From positions 161,298 to 225,297 of the forward strand of contig CAZLJD010000030.1 of the NCBI GenBank assembly GCA_964559865.1: 64,000 nucleotides of DNA, given 5' to 3'. The DNA is from JAGHAJ01 sp964559865 [NCBI: uncultured Synergistota bacterium]. GTDB lineage: Bacteria > Synergistota > JAGHAJ01. This document shows, one piece after another, positions 17,733 to 26,617 of this stretch; positions within the stretch are counted from its first letter, which is position 1; the number at the start of each line of letters is the position of its first letter. Made by a program: the position numbers and the translations under genes. The notes beneath the pieces were generated by a model, which did not search any database, had not been told where the DNA came from, and worked only from the letters and a program-made list of their open reading frames with translations.

Positions 17733-17944
17733 TACCGTTCCATCTCCTCAAATAGGGAAAGCATCTCGTTGACCTCTTTTTCACTGATTCTCTCAATTGC
17801 AAAGCCGGAGTGCACCATTACATACTCTCCAACCTTCACGCCGGGTAGCATGTCTATCCTTATTCTCTGCCTTACGCCGCTTAGCTCACCTATTGCGTAA
17901 GGTGGCGATATTTCCACAACCTTTAAGGGAATACCTAAACACAT
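17729..17944 (-). CDS. hypC: Hydrogenase maturation chaperone HypC
   Basis: HypC is a small chaperone that shuttles the iron-cyanide-carbonyl unit between HypD and the hydrogenase large subunit. The 71-residue product begins MCLGIPLKV, so the essential Cys2 is present, and has the beta-barrel pattern of the family (VGEYVMVHSGFAIERI). The frame is open upstream for 30 codons, but the MC(L)GIP opening fixes the start at 17944; GGGTGATG precedes it. hypD follows with a four-base overlap. hypC is divergent from ccdA. Confidence 0.96.
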   Translation of the reverse strand: MCLGIPLKVVEISPPYAIGELSGVRQRIRIDMLPGVKVGEYVMVHSGFAIERISEKEVNEMLSLFEEMERY

Positions 17945-17989
17945 AAGTTCATCACCCTTTTTATATTTTACTACCACAGTCAAGCAATT

Positions 17990-18004
17990 TGTGATATAAT
18001 CACA
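17990..18004. promoter_or_regulatory. Extended -10 element of ccdA within a TGTGAT/ATCACA palindrome
   Basis: TGTGAT-ATA-ATCACA has 6-base inverted arms and contains TATAAT at 17995-18000 with a TGn extension, 34 bases upstream of ccdA. No good -35 box is visible. It resembles CRP/FNR half-sites (TGTGA), and lies between hypCDE and ccdA, but a nearly identical TTTGTGATATAATC stretch precedes yjbQ at 27893-27905, so it may simply be the local form of an extended -10 promoter. Confidence 0.4.
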
Positions 18005-18033
18005 TGCATAGTTTTGGGGTAGGGAGGTAAGCA

Positions 18034-18726
18034 ATGTTCCCCAATGTAGGTTTTGTATCTGTTGACATTTGGACGGCCCTTGTTGCTGGGGTAGCTACTT
18101 TCTTTACGCCCTGCATATTGCCGGTTATACCGGGTTTTATAGCGTACTTCATAGCCGATAAGGAGAATAACCTGTTTAGGACTACACTTAACGCTGTTGG
18201 TTTTGTCGTTGGGCTTTCTTTCGTGTTTATTAACATGGGGGTGCTCTCGGCGTATCTGGGTGGGTTTATAGAGGGTAACAAGGGGTTGGTAAATGTCGTC
18301 TCGGGTTTGATCGTGATTGCGTTTGGAATACACATAGCTGGTATAGTGAAGATACCTTTTGTTGGGAAGATGGGTTTTAACATCAATGTAAGTAGTGGAA
18401 AGAGGGGATTCATAAGAGCTCTTGTCTTGGGGTTGGCGTTTTCTGTTGTGTGGAGTCCGTGTCTTTCTCCCACTTTAGGTGCTATACTGATCATTGCATC
18501 TAAGTCTGCGGAGATTTGGAAGGGGGCAGAGTTGCTTTTGTTTTACTCTGTGGGTATGGGAATTATGTTTGTTGCAACGGCGATGGCTACCAGAAGACTC
18601 TTGTGGGTGATCTCCAAGATGCAAAGGTATCAGAGGGGCATAGAGATAGCAACTGGTGTTTTGTTAGTGGTAATGGGTGTTATTATAGCGTGTGGCAAGT
18701 TTGACTGGATAGCTACTCTGATTTAG
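18034..18726 (+). CDS. ccdA: CcdA-type thiol-disulfide electron transporter
   Basis: CcdA passes reducing equivalents from cytoplasmic thioredoxin across the membrane to periplasmic thiol proteins. The 230-residue product has six membrane segments and the two reactive cysteines in FTPCILPVIPG (Cys27) and SPCLSPTLG (Cys143), the hallmark of the DsbD/CcdA membrane domain. The ATG at 18034 has GGGAGG upstream. Two thioredoxin-fold genes follow directly, one cytoplasmic and one exported, so the three probably form one electron relay. Confidence 0.93.
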   Translation: MFPNVGFVSVDIWTALVAGVATFFTPCILPVIPGFIAYFIADKENNLFRTTLNAVGFVVGLSFVFINMGVLSAYLGGFIEGNKGLVNVVSGLIVIAFGIHIAGIVKIPFVGKMGFNINVSSGKRGFIRALVLGLAFSVVWSPCLSPTLGAILIIASKSAEIWKGAELLLFYSVGMGIMFVATAMATRRLLWVISKMQRYQRGIEIATGVLLVVMGVIIACGKFDWIATLI

Positions 18727-18736
18727 GGGTGGTAGT

Positions 18737-19045
18737 ATGGGTAAGTTGGAGGATGTGAAAGAGCGGATAGAGAAGGGCGAAGTTCTCCTTATAGAGTTTT
18801 CGAGCGATGGTTGTGCACCCTGCGAGGCGATGAAACCCGTTGTAGAAAAGGTGCTATCGGAGGAGCGGTTTAGAGGTGTAAGGTTTGAGGAGGTGAATCT
18901 CAGTATGTATCCGGAATTCTCCGTTGAGTTTGGGGTGTTTGGCGTACCTACCGTCGTTGTGTTTAAGGACGGTAGAGAGTACAAGCGGAATGTGGGATAT
19001 ATGAGCGAGAAGAAGTTGAGGAAGCTTTTAGGGGGTGTGGTATGA
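18737..19045 (+). CDS. Cytoplasmic thioredoxin-like protein (CAPC)
   Basis: The 102-residue protein has the thioredoxin fold with the redox motif CAPC at Cys26/Cys29 and the cis-proline in GVPTVVVFKDG. It has no signal peptide, so it acts in the cytoplasm. The dipeptide Ala-Pro in the active site differs from the usual Gly-Pro. It starts ten bases after ccdA with GGGGTGG upstream, and overlaps the next gene by four bases. A role as electron donor to CcdA is likely from the context. Confidence 0.88.
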   Translation: MGKLEDVKERIEKGEVLLIEFSSDGCAPCEAMKPVVEKVLSEERFRGVRFEEVNLSMYPEFSVEFGVFGVPTVVVFKDGREYKRNVGYMSEKKLRKLLGGVV

Positions 19046-19770
19046 GGAGATTTTTGTATTTTCTGTGCATACTCTTTTTGTTGGTAGGTTTTGAGGTAGG
19101 ATATGCCAAGGTGCCCGAACCGTTGAAGTCTTTTGATGTAGCAGCCCAGCTTTCCAAAATAGAGGGTAAGGACCTCATCGTGATGTTTTCCAGCAATAGT
19201 TGTTACTATTGTAGAAAATTTATCAGCGTTACGTACACGGACCCTGCCGTTCAGAGATTGCTGAGCAACAATTACATCTTCTCTGAGTTACTGCTTGAGG
19301 ACAAGAAACACAAGATGCACTTTATGGGTAAAGAGCTCACCTACCTCGATTTTGCGCGTGCATTTGAAATAAGGGGTACACCCACTTTTGTCTTTTTTGA
19401 TGCAGCTATTAAACCGATAACTGGTTACCCGGGTTATGCCCCTCCGCAGGTGTTTGTGAAGGTACTCCGATATATATCTCAGCGGCTGTTCAAGAAGGTG
19501 AAGTTCGATGTATACTACAAACGGCAGGACAGCTTCTGGGGTAAGCAGAGCGTAAGAGAGATTACGAAACAGCAAGCCTCGTTTGTCCTGAGGAACGATC
19601 CTTATGCCGTGCTACTTAAACCAGAAGACAATATAGAAGGTCTTGACAGAAGCAGGAGGTATGTGGTTTGCAGTGGTCAGTTCAGTGGTGATATCGTGAG
19701 TAAGATGAAGGAGATGGGTTTCTTTACCATTTTGGAGGTTAAGGGGTGTAAGTCTGGACTTGGGGATTAG
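19042..19770 (+). CDS. Exported thioredoxin-fold protein with a rhodanese-like C-terminal part
   Basis: The 242-residue product begins with a signal peptide (about residues 1-22, MRRFLYFLCILFLLVGF). Residues about 30-155 form a thioredoxin-like domain of the SoxW/thioredoxin-2 type with active site CYYC (Cys54/Cys57) and cis-proline in GTPTFVFF. Residues about 175-240 look like a shortened rhodanese domain: VVCSGQFSGD (Cys210) matches the active-site loop region, followed by the KMKEMGF helix and the KGCKSG end. The protein is probably periplasmic and reduced by CcdA. The gene ends five bases from the convergent hydrolase gene. Confidence 0.82.
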   Translation: MRRFLYFLCILFLLVGFEVGYAKVPEPLKSFDVAAQLSKIEGKDLIVMFSSNSCYYCRKFISVTYTDPAVQRLLSNNYIFSELLLEDKKHKMHFMGKELTYLDFARAFEIRGTPTFVFFDAAIKPITGYPGYAPPQVFVKVLRYISQRLFKKVKFDVYYKRQDSFWGKQSVREITKQQASFVLRNDPYAVLLKPEDNIEGLDRSRRYVVCSGQFSGDIVSKMKEMGFFTILEVKGCKSGLGD

Positions 19771-19775
19771 CTTGT

Positions 19776-20552
19776 TTATATGTCCAGTCTCATGCCGTCA
19801 CTTGCTGCTATGACATTTATACCCGTTTCTTCGGATATTGACTGTGCAACTTTGTAAGGGTTTGCTTTCAGCATGGTGCCGCCAAAGTGCGTGAGAACGA
19901 TGAGCTTAGGTCTTATCTCATTTGCTACTGTCACTACATCTTCTACGGATAGGTGTTGTATTGATGTCCCCTTTACAGACTTGTATCTCACGGTATTCAT
20001 GACTATTATCTCAGAATCTTTGTAGCTTTCGATTAGCTCTGGGAAGAATCGGGTATCTACCATGAAGGAGAGTAGCTTATCTTTTAGTTTGAACTTTATT
20101 CCGTAGGTTTCTACTGAGTGTTTGTGCCTTGTGGATGTACTGAAAGGTACGCCATCTATGTGGTACACTGAATTGCCCTTTAACACTTGGATGTTGGAAA
20201 GAAAGGCTCTTGTGTACGGGAGTACGACCCTGTTTTCTCCGAAAAGGGCATCTTCGGGTGCAAACAGCTGTCCTTTCTTTTTTATCCCTCCAAGTGTCAT
20301 GCCGTCTATGAGTATGTTTACATCGTTTGAGTGGTCTATGTGGAGGTGCGAAAGTATGATGGCATCTATGCTCTCGATGTCTATTTTAGGCCTTGATTTG
20401 GCCATTCTCACGAGCGTTCCTGGGCCGGGATCCAGGATGATGTTTATGTCATTTATATGTATGAAGACACCCCCAGACGCCCTTATTTGCTTTGACACGA
20501 TGAATCTAGCACCTGCTGTGCCGAGAAACTTTATGTAATTTTCGGACATCAC
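19776..20552 (-). CDS. Metallo-beta-lactamase-fold hydrolase
   Basis: The 258-residue protein has the metal-binding motif HLHIDHSND (His69, His71, Asp73, His74) and later metal ligands in MVDTRFF and LTHFGG, typical of the MBL superfamily branch that includes RNase Z-like and phosphodiesterase-like enzymes. There is no signal peptide. The start overlaps the upstream NifX-like gene by four bases, so the two are translationally coupled. The substrate is unknown; the coupling with metF-metV and a NifX-like protein is the only clue. Confidence 0.85.
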   Translation of the reverse strand: MMSENYIKFLGTAGARFIVSKQIRASGGVFIHINDINIILDPGPGTLVRMAKSRPKIDIESIDAIILSHLHIDHSNDVNILIDGMTLGGIKKKGQLFAPEDALFGENRVVLPYTRAFLSNIQVLKGNSVYHIDGVPFSTSTRHKHSVETYGIKFKLKDKLLSFMVDTRFFPELIESYKDSEIIVMNTVRYKSVKGTSIQHLSVEDVVTVANEIRPKLIVLTHFGGTMLKANPYKVAQSISEETGINVIAASDGMRLDI

Positions 20553-20968
20553 TCAAGAGCAGGTATTACCTGCTCCCTTTCACCAGACTTTCTCTTCTGG
20601 ATGAGTGAGTATATGGTGTGGAAGTTTTCTGCTATTACCTGCAGACACTCCTCAACGCTTTCCCTCTTGACAACCACAGGTTGTATTTCTGTTGACTTAC
20701 TCATCTTTATGAAGTTTGGACTCAGTACTCTTCCTACGAAGACCTCCACGGAAGGCAGAATGGACATGATTTTCTTCATCTTACCGCTGCTACCGTGTTT
20801 CTCTTCCTCTTCGTCTTCAAGAGCGATGTTCTTCACCTTTTTTACTAATTCGTACTCTCCATCCTCCTTGACCCTGTAGACAAGGAATTGTGATGTGTCG
20901 CCGAGATGTTTCTTTGGCATGCTCTTACCGTCATCACTTCCCAGTACTATAGTGATACACTTGTCCAT
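20549..20968 (-). CDS. NifX/NifB-C-like (dinitrogenase FeMo-cofactor fold) protein
   Basis: The 139-residue product resembles the small RNase H-like domain of NifX, NifY and the C-terminal part of NifB, which bind FeS cofactor precursors. Visible family features are the first strand with VLGSDDG, the FLVYRVKEDG strand, and a central EEEKHGSSGKMKKIMSIL segment followed by VEVFVGRVLSPNF. An acidic EDEEEE stretch replaces the usual loop. No nitrogenase genes are in the window, so a role in nitrogen fixation is not implied. The ATG at 20968 has AAGGAGGG upstream; metF lies 12 bases away. Confidence 0.7.
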   Translation of the reverse strand: MDKCITIVLGSDDGKSMPKKHLGDTSQFLVYRVKEDGEYELVKKVKNIALEDEEEEKHGSSGKMKKIMSILPSVEVFVGRVLSPNFIKMSKSTEIQPVVVKRESVEECLQVIAENFHTIYSLIQKRKSGEREQVIPALE

Positions 20969-20980
20969 AACTATCCCTCC

Positions 20981-21859
20981 TTATACCCCTATCATGTCGA
21001 GTAACATGGGTAACTTGTTCAGTGATGCTATAGGCATTATGTGGATACCATCTGCGAGATGCTCTCTTCTTATGGCTATTATGATTTCTGCTGCTATCTT
21101 AAATCCCTCCTCCAGTGGGTTGCTGGCGTTTGCTATCCTCTTTATGATGTGTTCTGGCACTATTATACCCGGTATGTGCTCATTCATGAATGTTGCCATT
21201 CTCACGGAGCGTACGGGTATTATTCCTGCCAGTATCTTGGTTTTTATACCGGAATCGCTCATTAGCTTTATGAAGCTTTTCCACCTCTGCAATTCGAAGA
21301 CTGCCTGCGTTTGAAAGAACTGTGCACCTGCTTTTATCTTCTTTTTCATAGTGATTATCTGCAGCTCTTGGGGTGTGAAACTTGGGTTTGTTACTGCACC
21401 TGCAAACAGGTTTAGCGGTGTGTCTATCTGATTATTGCCCATATCTCTGCCTTCTGATAGTTCTCTTATTGCCCGAAGTATTCCCACAGAATCTAAGTCG
21501 AATACCGGTTTTGCTGCTGGATTATCTCCTAATGAGGGGTGATCTCCTGTAAGTGCGAGAAAGTTCTTTATCCCTAAGGATGCTGCAGATATGATCTCTC
21601 CCTGTATAGCTATCCTGTTTCTGTCCCTTCCAGTAATGTGGAGCACGGGTTCAAATCCCTCTTCTATTACCGTAAGGGCTGCAGATAGGGCACTCATCCT
21701 TACTGATGCACCCTGAAAGTCGGTGATGTTTATGGCATCAACTCTTCCTATTAATGGTTTTATATGTTTCCTTAGGTGGGTTCTGTCTATGCCCTTTGGT
21801 GGTGCAACTTCCACCGTTATAACGAAATCTTTACTGTTAAGTGCTTTTCTGAACTCCAT
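20981..21859 (-). CDS. metF: 5,10-methylenetetrahydrofolate reductase MetF
   Basis: MetF is the FAD enzyme that reduces methylene-tetrahydrofolate to methyl-tetrahydrofolate, for methionine or for the Wood-Ljungdahl pathway. The 292-residue product has the TIM-barrel pattern with VTVEVAPPKG at the N terminus, NITDF, LALTGDHPS and a C-terminal HIMPIAS. The stop of metV is followed directly by ATG at 21865, but the ATG two codons later (21859) has a better spacing from AGAGG and is preferred. The adjacent metV makes this the two-subunit enzyme of acetogens and related anaerobes. Confidence 0.93.
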   Translation of the reverse strand: MEFRKALNSKDFVITVEVAPPKGIDRTHLRKHIKPLIGRVDAINITDFQGASVRMSALSAALTVIEEGFEPVLHITGRDRNRIAIQGEIISAASLGIKNFLALTGDHPSLGDNPAAKPVFDLDSVGILRAIRELSEGRDMGNNQIDTPLNLFAGAVTNPSFTPQELQIITMKKKIKAGAQFFQTQAVFELQRWKSFIKLMSDSGIKTKILAGIIPVRSVRMATFMNEHIPGIIVPEHIIKRIANASNPLEEGFKIAAEIIIAIRREHLADGIHIMPIASLNKLPMLLDMIGV

Positions 21860-21865
21860 GTGCAT

Positions 21866-22534
21866 CTACCTCTTTCTTACATTTATGTGTCTTGGTTTTA
21901 TAACTTTAGAGTAGTCCTTTGGTGGCAGGATTTCCTCCATACGCTCCAGCTGTTTTAATCTCGACAGCCTTTTGTATATGGATACCCAGACGCACTCCTC
22001 TTTAGGGTTTACCTCACACATGCCGTTTTTTGCCCCTCCACACGGTCCATTTAGCAACCCCTTTGGGCATCTTGTAACCGGACATATTCCACCTGTGTAG
22101 TTTAAGACGCACGAACCACATGCACTGCAGGTTTCGTTAAAGTATCCTACTCTTTCTACTTCACCTATAAAGAGGGTGTTTGTTCCAGAGTACACGGGTA
22201 TCTCCTCACTGAGAAGCTGTTCGGATGCTTTTGCAACCACTTGGACACCGTCACCGCATGCTATACTCAGTATCGAGTCGGAGTCGTTTAGCTCGTTAAT
22301 GTGTTTTTTTAGATCCAGTTTTACCCTCTGCAAGTTACATGAAGGGTCTATTACTACATACCCGGTGACGAGCTTTCCTGCAGATTGAAGTCTTTCCTTT
22401 AGCTCCAGAATCTCGGGTTCTCCTCCTACTTTTGCAAGTGCAGAACACACGGCACAGCCACTGAGAAACACCTTTTTGCTCCCTTTTAACACATCTAAGA
22501 TCTCTTCAAAGGGTTTCTGCTCGGATATAATCAT
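21866..22534 (-). CDS. metV: MetV, FeS subunit of methylenetetrahydrofolate reductase
   Basis: MetV is the zinc/FeS partner of MetF in Wood-Ljungdahl organisms. The 222-residue protein has an N-terminal region with SGCAVC (Cys27/Cys30), DPSCN and SIACGDGVQ, and a cysteine-rich C-terminal region (CSACGSC, GGICPVTRCPKGLLNGPCGG, NGMCEV) characteristic of the family. It is immediately upstream of metF with no spacer. The ATG at 22534 is preceded by an AAGGAG-like site. The pair with metF supports a methyl-branch function, though no other Wood-Ljungdahl gene is in this window. Confidence 0.92.
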   Translation of the reverse strand: MIISEQKPFEEILDVLKGSKKVFLSGCAVCSALAKVGGEPEILELKERLQSAGKLVTGYVVIDPSCNLQRVKLDLKKHINELNDSDSILSIACGDGVQVVAKASEQLLSEEIPVYSGTNTLFIGEVERVGYFNETCSACGSCVLNYTGGICPVTRCPKGLLNGPCGGAKNGMCEVNPKEECVWVSIYKRLSRLKQLERMEEILPPKDYSKVIKPRHINVRKR

Positions 22535-22585
22535 CTTTCATTACTCCTTCCTTAATTCCTGCTGGTAAAAGATTTTACCACGCTT

Positions 22586-23515
22586 TTACTTGCTATAGTA
22601 GAATGTATTTCCTTTAAACACCTTTTTTATGACGCCTTTCGTGTTTTCGAGTTCTTTAAAGAAGCTTTTTAACTCTACATCGAAGTATGCTTTGACTGTC
22701 TGTTGTATCTGTTCTTTTCTCATTGGATGCCTTTTTATTATCTCCAATATGGCCTTTACGGGTGGTAGGTCTGTTTGAAGCTTGAATGTCCCTTCTTCCT
22801 GATATGCAATGCTTACAGCTTCTCCTATTATTGCGTGTGCATTTGCAATCGTTTCTATATCTGGCGGTTCTACCCATGGTTCAGCTGGTGGTCTTATAGG
22901 CACATTTATGTATGTCCTGTCTGGAGATATCTCTTTTAAAGTGTAATTTAGTTTTAAAAGGTGTTCGCTGGAGTCGTTTACACCTTTTACCAACATTATC
23001 TCTATCCACAACTGTCCTTTGAACGCTTTTCTGAATTCTATCATTCCCTCGATGATCTCAGATATTTGCATCTTCCCGATAGGTCTATTTATCTTCTGGA
23101 ATGTCTGCTGGTCAGATGCGTCCAGAGAAGGCATAACTACGTCAGCGTTTAGGAGTTCTGATCTGACATCTTCTTGGGATAACAGTGCGCCATTTGTTAT
23201 GACAGCTACAGGTATCTCCGTAAAGCCCTTTATGCTTTTGATGATTTTTCCGATGCTCTTGCAAAGAGTGGGTTCTCCCTCTCCCACGAGTGTGATGTAG
23301 TCTATTTCCTCTTTACCTGATACAGCCAGTTCCACCTCTCTTATTATTTCCTCTGGGGGAAAGTAGTCCTGCCTCTCATTTGTCATGTGATCGGTTCTGC
23401 CAAGCTGACAATATATGCAAGAGTAGTTACAGGTCTTTGAAGGGATGGGATTGACCCCGAGAGACTTTCCCAGTCGTCTGGAAGGTACCGGACCGTACAC
23501 ATACTTGTACTGCAT
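22586..23515 (-). CDS. Radical SAM protein of the COG0731 type
   Basis: The 309-residue protein starts YGPVPSRRLGKSLGVNPIPS and carries the radical SAM cluster motif CNYSCIYC (Cys29, Cys33, Cys36), followed by VGEGEPTL, the SAM-binding glycine-rich segment of this subgroup, and VKGVNDS. The family is widespread in anaerobes and archaea and related to the wybutosine enzyme TYW1, but bacterial members have no proven substrate. The C-terminal 80 residues look like a winged helix. The ATG at 23515 has AAGGGAT upstream. It is the first gene of the minus-strand group that ends with the MBL hydrolase. Confidence 0.85.
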   Translation of the reverse strand: MQYKYVYGPVPSRRLGKSLGVNPIPSKTCNYSCIYCQLGRTDHMTNERQDYFPPEEIIREVELAVSGKEEIDYITLVGEGEPTLCKSIGKIIKSIKGFTEIPVAVITNGALLSQEDVRSELLNADVVMPSLDASDQQTFQKINRPIGKMQISEIIEGMIEFRKAFKGQLWIEIMLVKGVNDSSEHLLKLNYTLKEISPDRTYINVPIRPPAEPWVEPPDIETIANAHAIIGEAVSIAYQEEGTFKLQTDLPPVKAILEIIKRHPMRKEQIQQTVKAYFDVELKSFFKELENTKGVIKKVFKGNTFYYSK

Positions 23516-23547
23516 TTTATCCCTTCTTTCGCAAGTTGTCTGGTAAA

Positions 23548-23556
23548 ATTATACCA
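23548..23556 (-). promoter_or_regulatory. Extended -10 promoter for the radical SAM-metVF group
   Basis: Read on the minus strand the bases are TGGTATAAT, 33 bases upstream of the radical SAM start. No convincing -35 box is seen. Confidence 0.5.
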
Positions 23557-23618
23557 TCTTGTTGCAAATGGCACTCCGGGGGTGCAAAATTTTCTACTTC
23601 ATTAAAATAGTAAATGTG

Positions 23619-23627
23619 TGTTATAAT
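23619..23627 (+). promoter_or_regulatory. Extended -10 promoter for the export protein-leuS-holA operon
   Basis: TGTTATAAT at 23619-23627 is an extended -10 box with a perfect hexamer, 38 bases upstream of the start at 23666. A weak TTCATT lies 18 bases upstream. Confidence 0.5.
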
Positions 23628-23665
23628 TTCCTGAGGTTGGCTATTCTGGTTCCTTGGGGGGCAAA

Positions 23666-24121
23666 ATGAAGGAGGTATATGTTTTTTTTCTTTCCATGAC
23701 GCCTGTGGGAGAGGTGAGGTTGTCCATCCCTATGGGGATATTCTACTACCACCTTTCTCCTATGACCTCGTACTTGGTAAGTGTTGTAGGTAATGTTCTG
23801 ATAGCCATACTCCTTTTGTATATACTTCAATGGGTTGAAGCACAGCTTAGAAGGGTAGCGTTTATTGATAGGATCTATACTAAGTATGTAGATGCTTTGA
23901 GGGAAAGGGTCAGAGATAGGCTGAACAGGTGGGGGTATATTGCTCTCCTGCTGTTTGTGGGAGTGCCTCTGCCTGGTAGTGGGGTGTACACTGGTGCATT
24001 GATCTCTTACCTCTTTAACATGGACAAATTGAGGTCCATGATATACATATCTTTGGGCGCTATTATGGCTTCCACGGTAGTTGTCTATCTGGTTGTTGCA
24101 ACTAAGATGTTTATAAAATAA
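23666..24121 (+). CDS. Putative small multidrug export family membrane protein
   Basis: The 151-residue product has about four membrane segments and matches the pattern of the small multi-drug export family: MTPVGEVRLSIPMG near the start and a second-half GVPLPGSGVYTGALISYL segment that mirrors it, as in the related DedA/SNARE-associated fold. The actual transport function of the family is poorly proven. The ATG at 23666 is used, with GGGGGG upstream; the frame is open to a TTG four codons earlier. leuS follows after 21 bases. Confidence 0.8.
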   Translation: MKEVYVFFLSMTPVGEVRLSIPMGIFYYHLSPMTSYLVSVVGNVLIAILLLYILQWVEAQLRRVAFIDRIYTKYVDALRERVRDRLNRWGYIALLLFVGVPLPGSGVYTGALISYLFNMDKLRSMIYISLGAIMASTVVVYLVVATKMFIK

Positions 24122-24142
24122 ACTTTCGGTGGGGGTATTGTA

Positions 24143-26617
24143 ATGATAGAGTACAATTTTAGGGAGATCGAAGAGAAGTGGCAGAGGTACTGGGAAGAGA
24201 ATAAAACTTTCAGGGTGGAAAGGGACCCAAACAAAAAGAAGTACTATGTCCTTGAGATGTTTCCCTATCCTTCTGGTAAGCTTCACATTGGGCACTTGAG
24301 GAACTATTCCATAGGTGATGTGGTTGCCCGCTACAAGAGGATGAGGGGTTTTAATGTGTTGCATCCTATGGGGTGGGATGCGTTTGGTTTGCCTGCTGAG
24401 AATGCAGCGATAAAGATGAAGGTGCACCCGGCAAGCTGGACATATGGCAACATCGAGAACATGAGGAAGCAGCTGAAAGAGATAGGTGCAAGCTACGATT
24501 GGGATAGAGAGGTTGCCACCTGTGATCCTGATTACTACAAGTGGACTGAATGGATGTTCTTGCAGTTTTACAAGGCAGGTCTTGCCTACAAGGCGGAAGC
24601 GCTTGTCAACTGGTGTCCTAAGTGCAAGACTGTGCTTGCTAATGAACAGGTGGAGCAGGGGAGGTGTTGGAGGTGCGGTAGCGTGGTTCAGAAGAAGAAG
24701 CTGGAGCAGTGGTTTCTGAAGATAACGGACTACGCAGAGGAGCTGCTCTCCGACATCGAGAAGCTTGAGGGTTGGCCCGAGAGGGTAAAGCTGATGCAGA
24801 AGAACTGGATAGGTAAGAGTGAAGGGGTGGAGGTAGACTTCGAGGTGGAGGGACTGGACGAAGTTATGCCGATCTTTACGACGAGGATAGATACGATATT
24901 TGGTGTAACATTTATGGCACTTGCGCCGGAGCATCCACTTGTAGACAAGATTATATCTTTGAGCAGTAATGGAGATGAGATTAGGAACTTTGTTGATGAA
25001 GTGTTGAGGCAGGATCAAAGCTATAGGTCTGACATATCCACGGAGAAAGAGGGGATCTTTACAGGGTATTACGCCGTGAACCCGGTGAACGGGGAGAGAA
25101 TACCTGTATGGGTTGCAAATTATATCCTAATGGAGTATGGGACTGGAGCTATCATGGGTGTGCCCGCTCACGATGAGAGGGACTTCGAGTTTGCTAAAAA
25201 GTATAACCTTCCTATTAGAGTGGTTATATCCCCGGATGGTAGTGCAAACCCCCATCTCGAAGAAGCCTACACCGGAGATGGGATACAGGTCAATTCTGGT
25301 GAGTTTGACGGTTTATCCTGCAAAGAGGCAAAGGAGAAGATAGCGGATTGGGTTGAAAGACAGGGCATTGGCAGGAGGAAGGTAAACTACAAGTTAAGGG
25401 ATTGGCTCATATCCCGTCAGAGGTATTGGGGAGCACCTATCCCGATTGTTTACTGCCAAAAGTGTGGGATCGTGCCTGTCCCGGAAGATCGGCTTCCTGT
25501 TATACTACCTTTGGACCTGCAGATAGGGGAGGACGGGAGCTCGCCGCTTCCTAAGAGCAAAGAGTTTGTCGAGGCGAGATGCCCTGTATGTGGTGGTCCT
25601 GCTAAAAGGGAGACGGATACGATGGATACATTTATATGCTCTTCTTGGTACTTTGACAGGTTTACGAGCCCGAGATCTGATGATAAGCCGTTCGAGAAGG
25701 ATGACATAGAGTATTGGATGCCGGTCGACCAGTATATAGGTGGTGTCGAACATGCGGTATTGCACCTTCTTTACTCACGCTTTTTCACGAAGTTTTTGGC
25801 AGATAGAGGTTTGTTTGAGTTTAGAGAGCCATTCAAGAATCTGCTTACGCAGGGCATGGTGATAAAAGATGGAGCGAAGATGTCTAAATCTCTGGGCAAC
25901 ATTGTGGACCCAGATGATATCATAAAAAAGTATGGTGCAGACACTGCGAGATTGTTTATTCTGTTTACATCTCCCCCTGAGAGAGATCTCGAATGGAGCG
26001 ACCAAGGTGTGGAGGGTGCTCACAGGTTTCTTAAGAGGGTCTGGAGATTGTATCAGCTTCTGATACCGAAACTGCCCCGGAAATCCTTTGAGGTAATAGA
26101 TGTTGACGATATAAAGAGCAAGGAAACCAGAAGACTCAAGAGATTTCTCCACTATACGATAAAGCGTGTCACTATAGATATAGACAAGAGAATGCACTTT
26201 AATACTGCCATAAGTGCTCTTATGGAACTCACCAACGAGCTTTACAAGTTTAAACCCCAGACGGAGGAGGACTGGATGGTCGTGAACGAGGCACTTAATG
26301 CGATGGTGTTGATGTTCCACCCGTTTGTGCCTCACATTGCAGAGGAGCTTTGGAGTCTGCTTGGAAATGACTCTACTCTGGCTTACGAGCCGTGGCCTCA
26401 GTGGGATGAGAAGGCGGCTACATTCGAGGAGGTTACCGTAGTAGTGCAGATAAATGGTAAGGTGAGATCCCAGTTTGATGCACCTCGTGGACTCTCTAAG
26501 GAAGAGCTAAAGGAGATGGCACTTTCGAGCGATGCAGTTCGCTCACGGATAGAGGGTAAGGAGATTGTGAAGGTTGTTGTGGTCCCAGATAAGATAGTGA
26601 GTATTGTAGTGAGATGA
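24143..26617 (+). CDS. leuS: Leucyl-tRNA synthetase
   Basis: This class I enzyme charges tRNA-Leu. The 824-residue product has the HIGH motif as HIGH at residues 48-51, a zinc-type cysteine set in [16 protein letters not shown] and CWRCG, the editing domain ([27 protein letters not shown]), KMSKS at 579-583, and the C-terminal anticodon region. Length is normal. The start ATG at 24143 follows GGGGG. It overlaps holA by four bases. Confidence 0.97.
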   Translation: MIEYNFREIEEKWQRYWEENKTFRVERDPNKKKYYVLEMFPYPSGKLHIGHLRNYSIGDVVARYKRMRGFNVLHPMGWDAFGLPAENAAIKMKVHPASWTYGNIENMRKQLKEIGASYDWDREVATCDPDYYKWTEWMFLQFYKAGLAYKAEALVNWCPKCKTVLANEQVEQGRCWRCGSVVQKKKLEQWFLKITDYAEELLSDIEKLEGWPERVKLMQKNWIGKSEGVEVDFEVEGLDEVMPIFTTRIDTIFGVTFMALAPEHPLVDKIISLSSNGDEIRNFVDEVLRQDQSYRSDISTEKEGIFTGYYAVNPVNGERIPVWVANYILMEYGTGAIMGVPAHDERDFEFAKKYNLPIRVVISPDGSANPHLEEAYTGDGIQVNSGEFDGLSCKEAKEKIADWVERQGIGRRKVNYKLRDWLISRQRYWGAPIPIVYCQKCGIVPVPEDRLPVILPLDLQIGEDGSSPLPKSKEFVEARCPVCGGPAKRETDTMDTFICSSWYFDRFTSPRSDDKPFEKDDIEYWMPVDQYIGGVEHAVLHLLYSRFFTKFLADRGLFEFREPFKNLLTQGMVIKDGAKMSKSLGNIVDPDDIIKKYGADTARLFILFTSPPERDLEWSDQGVEGAHRFLKRVWRLYQLLIPKLPRKSFEVIDVDDIKSKETRRLKRFLHYTIKRVTIDIDKRMHFNTAISALMELTNELYKFKPQTEEDWMVVNEALNAMVLMFHPFVPHIAEELWSLLGNDSTLAYEPWPQWDEKAATFEEVTVVVQINGKVRSQFDAPRGLSKEELKEMALSSDAVRSRIEGKEIVKVVVVPDKIVSIVVR

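Noticed and set aside
20549-20968. Nitrogen fixation locus because of the NifX-like protein
   Set aside because: No nif structural or assembly genes nearby; NifX-type domains occur widely without nitrogenase.
23621-25018. 465-codon minus-strand frame
   Set aside because: It is the antisense of the export protein and leuS, which have full family motifs; the product has no domain and an odd composition.
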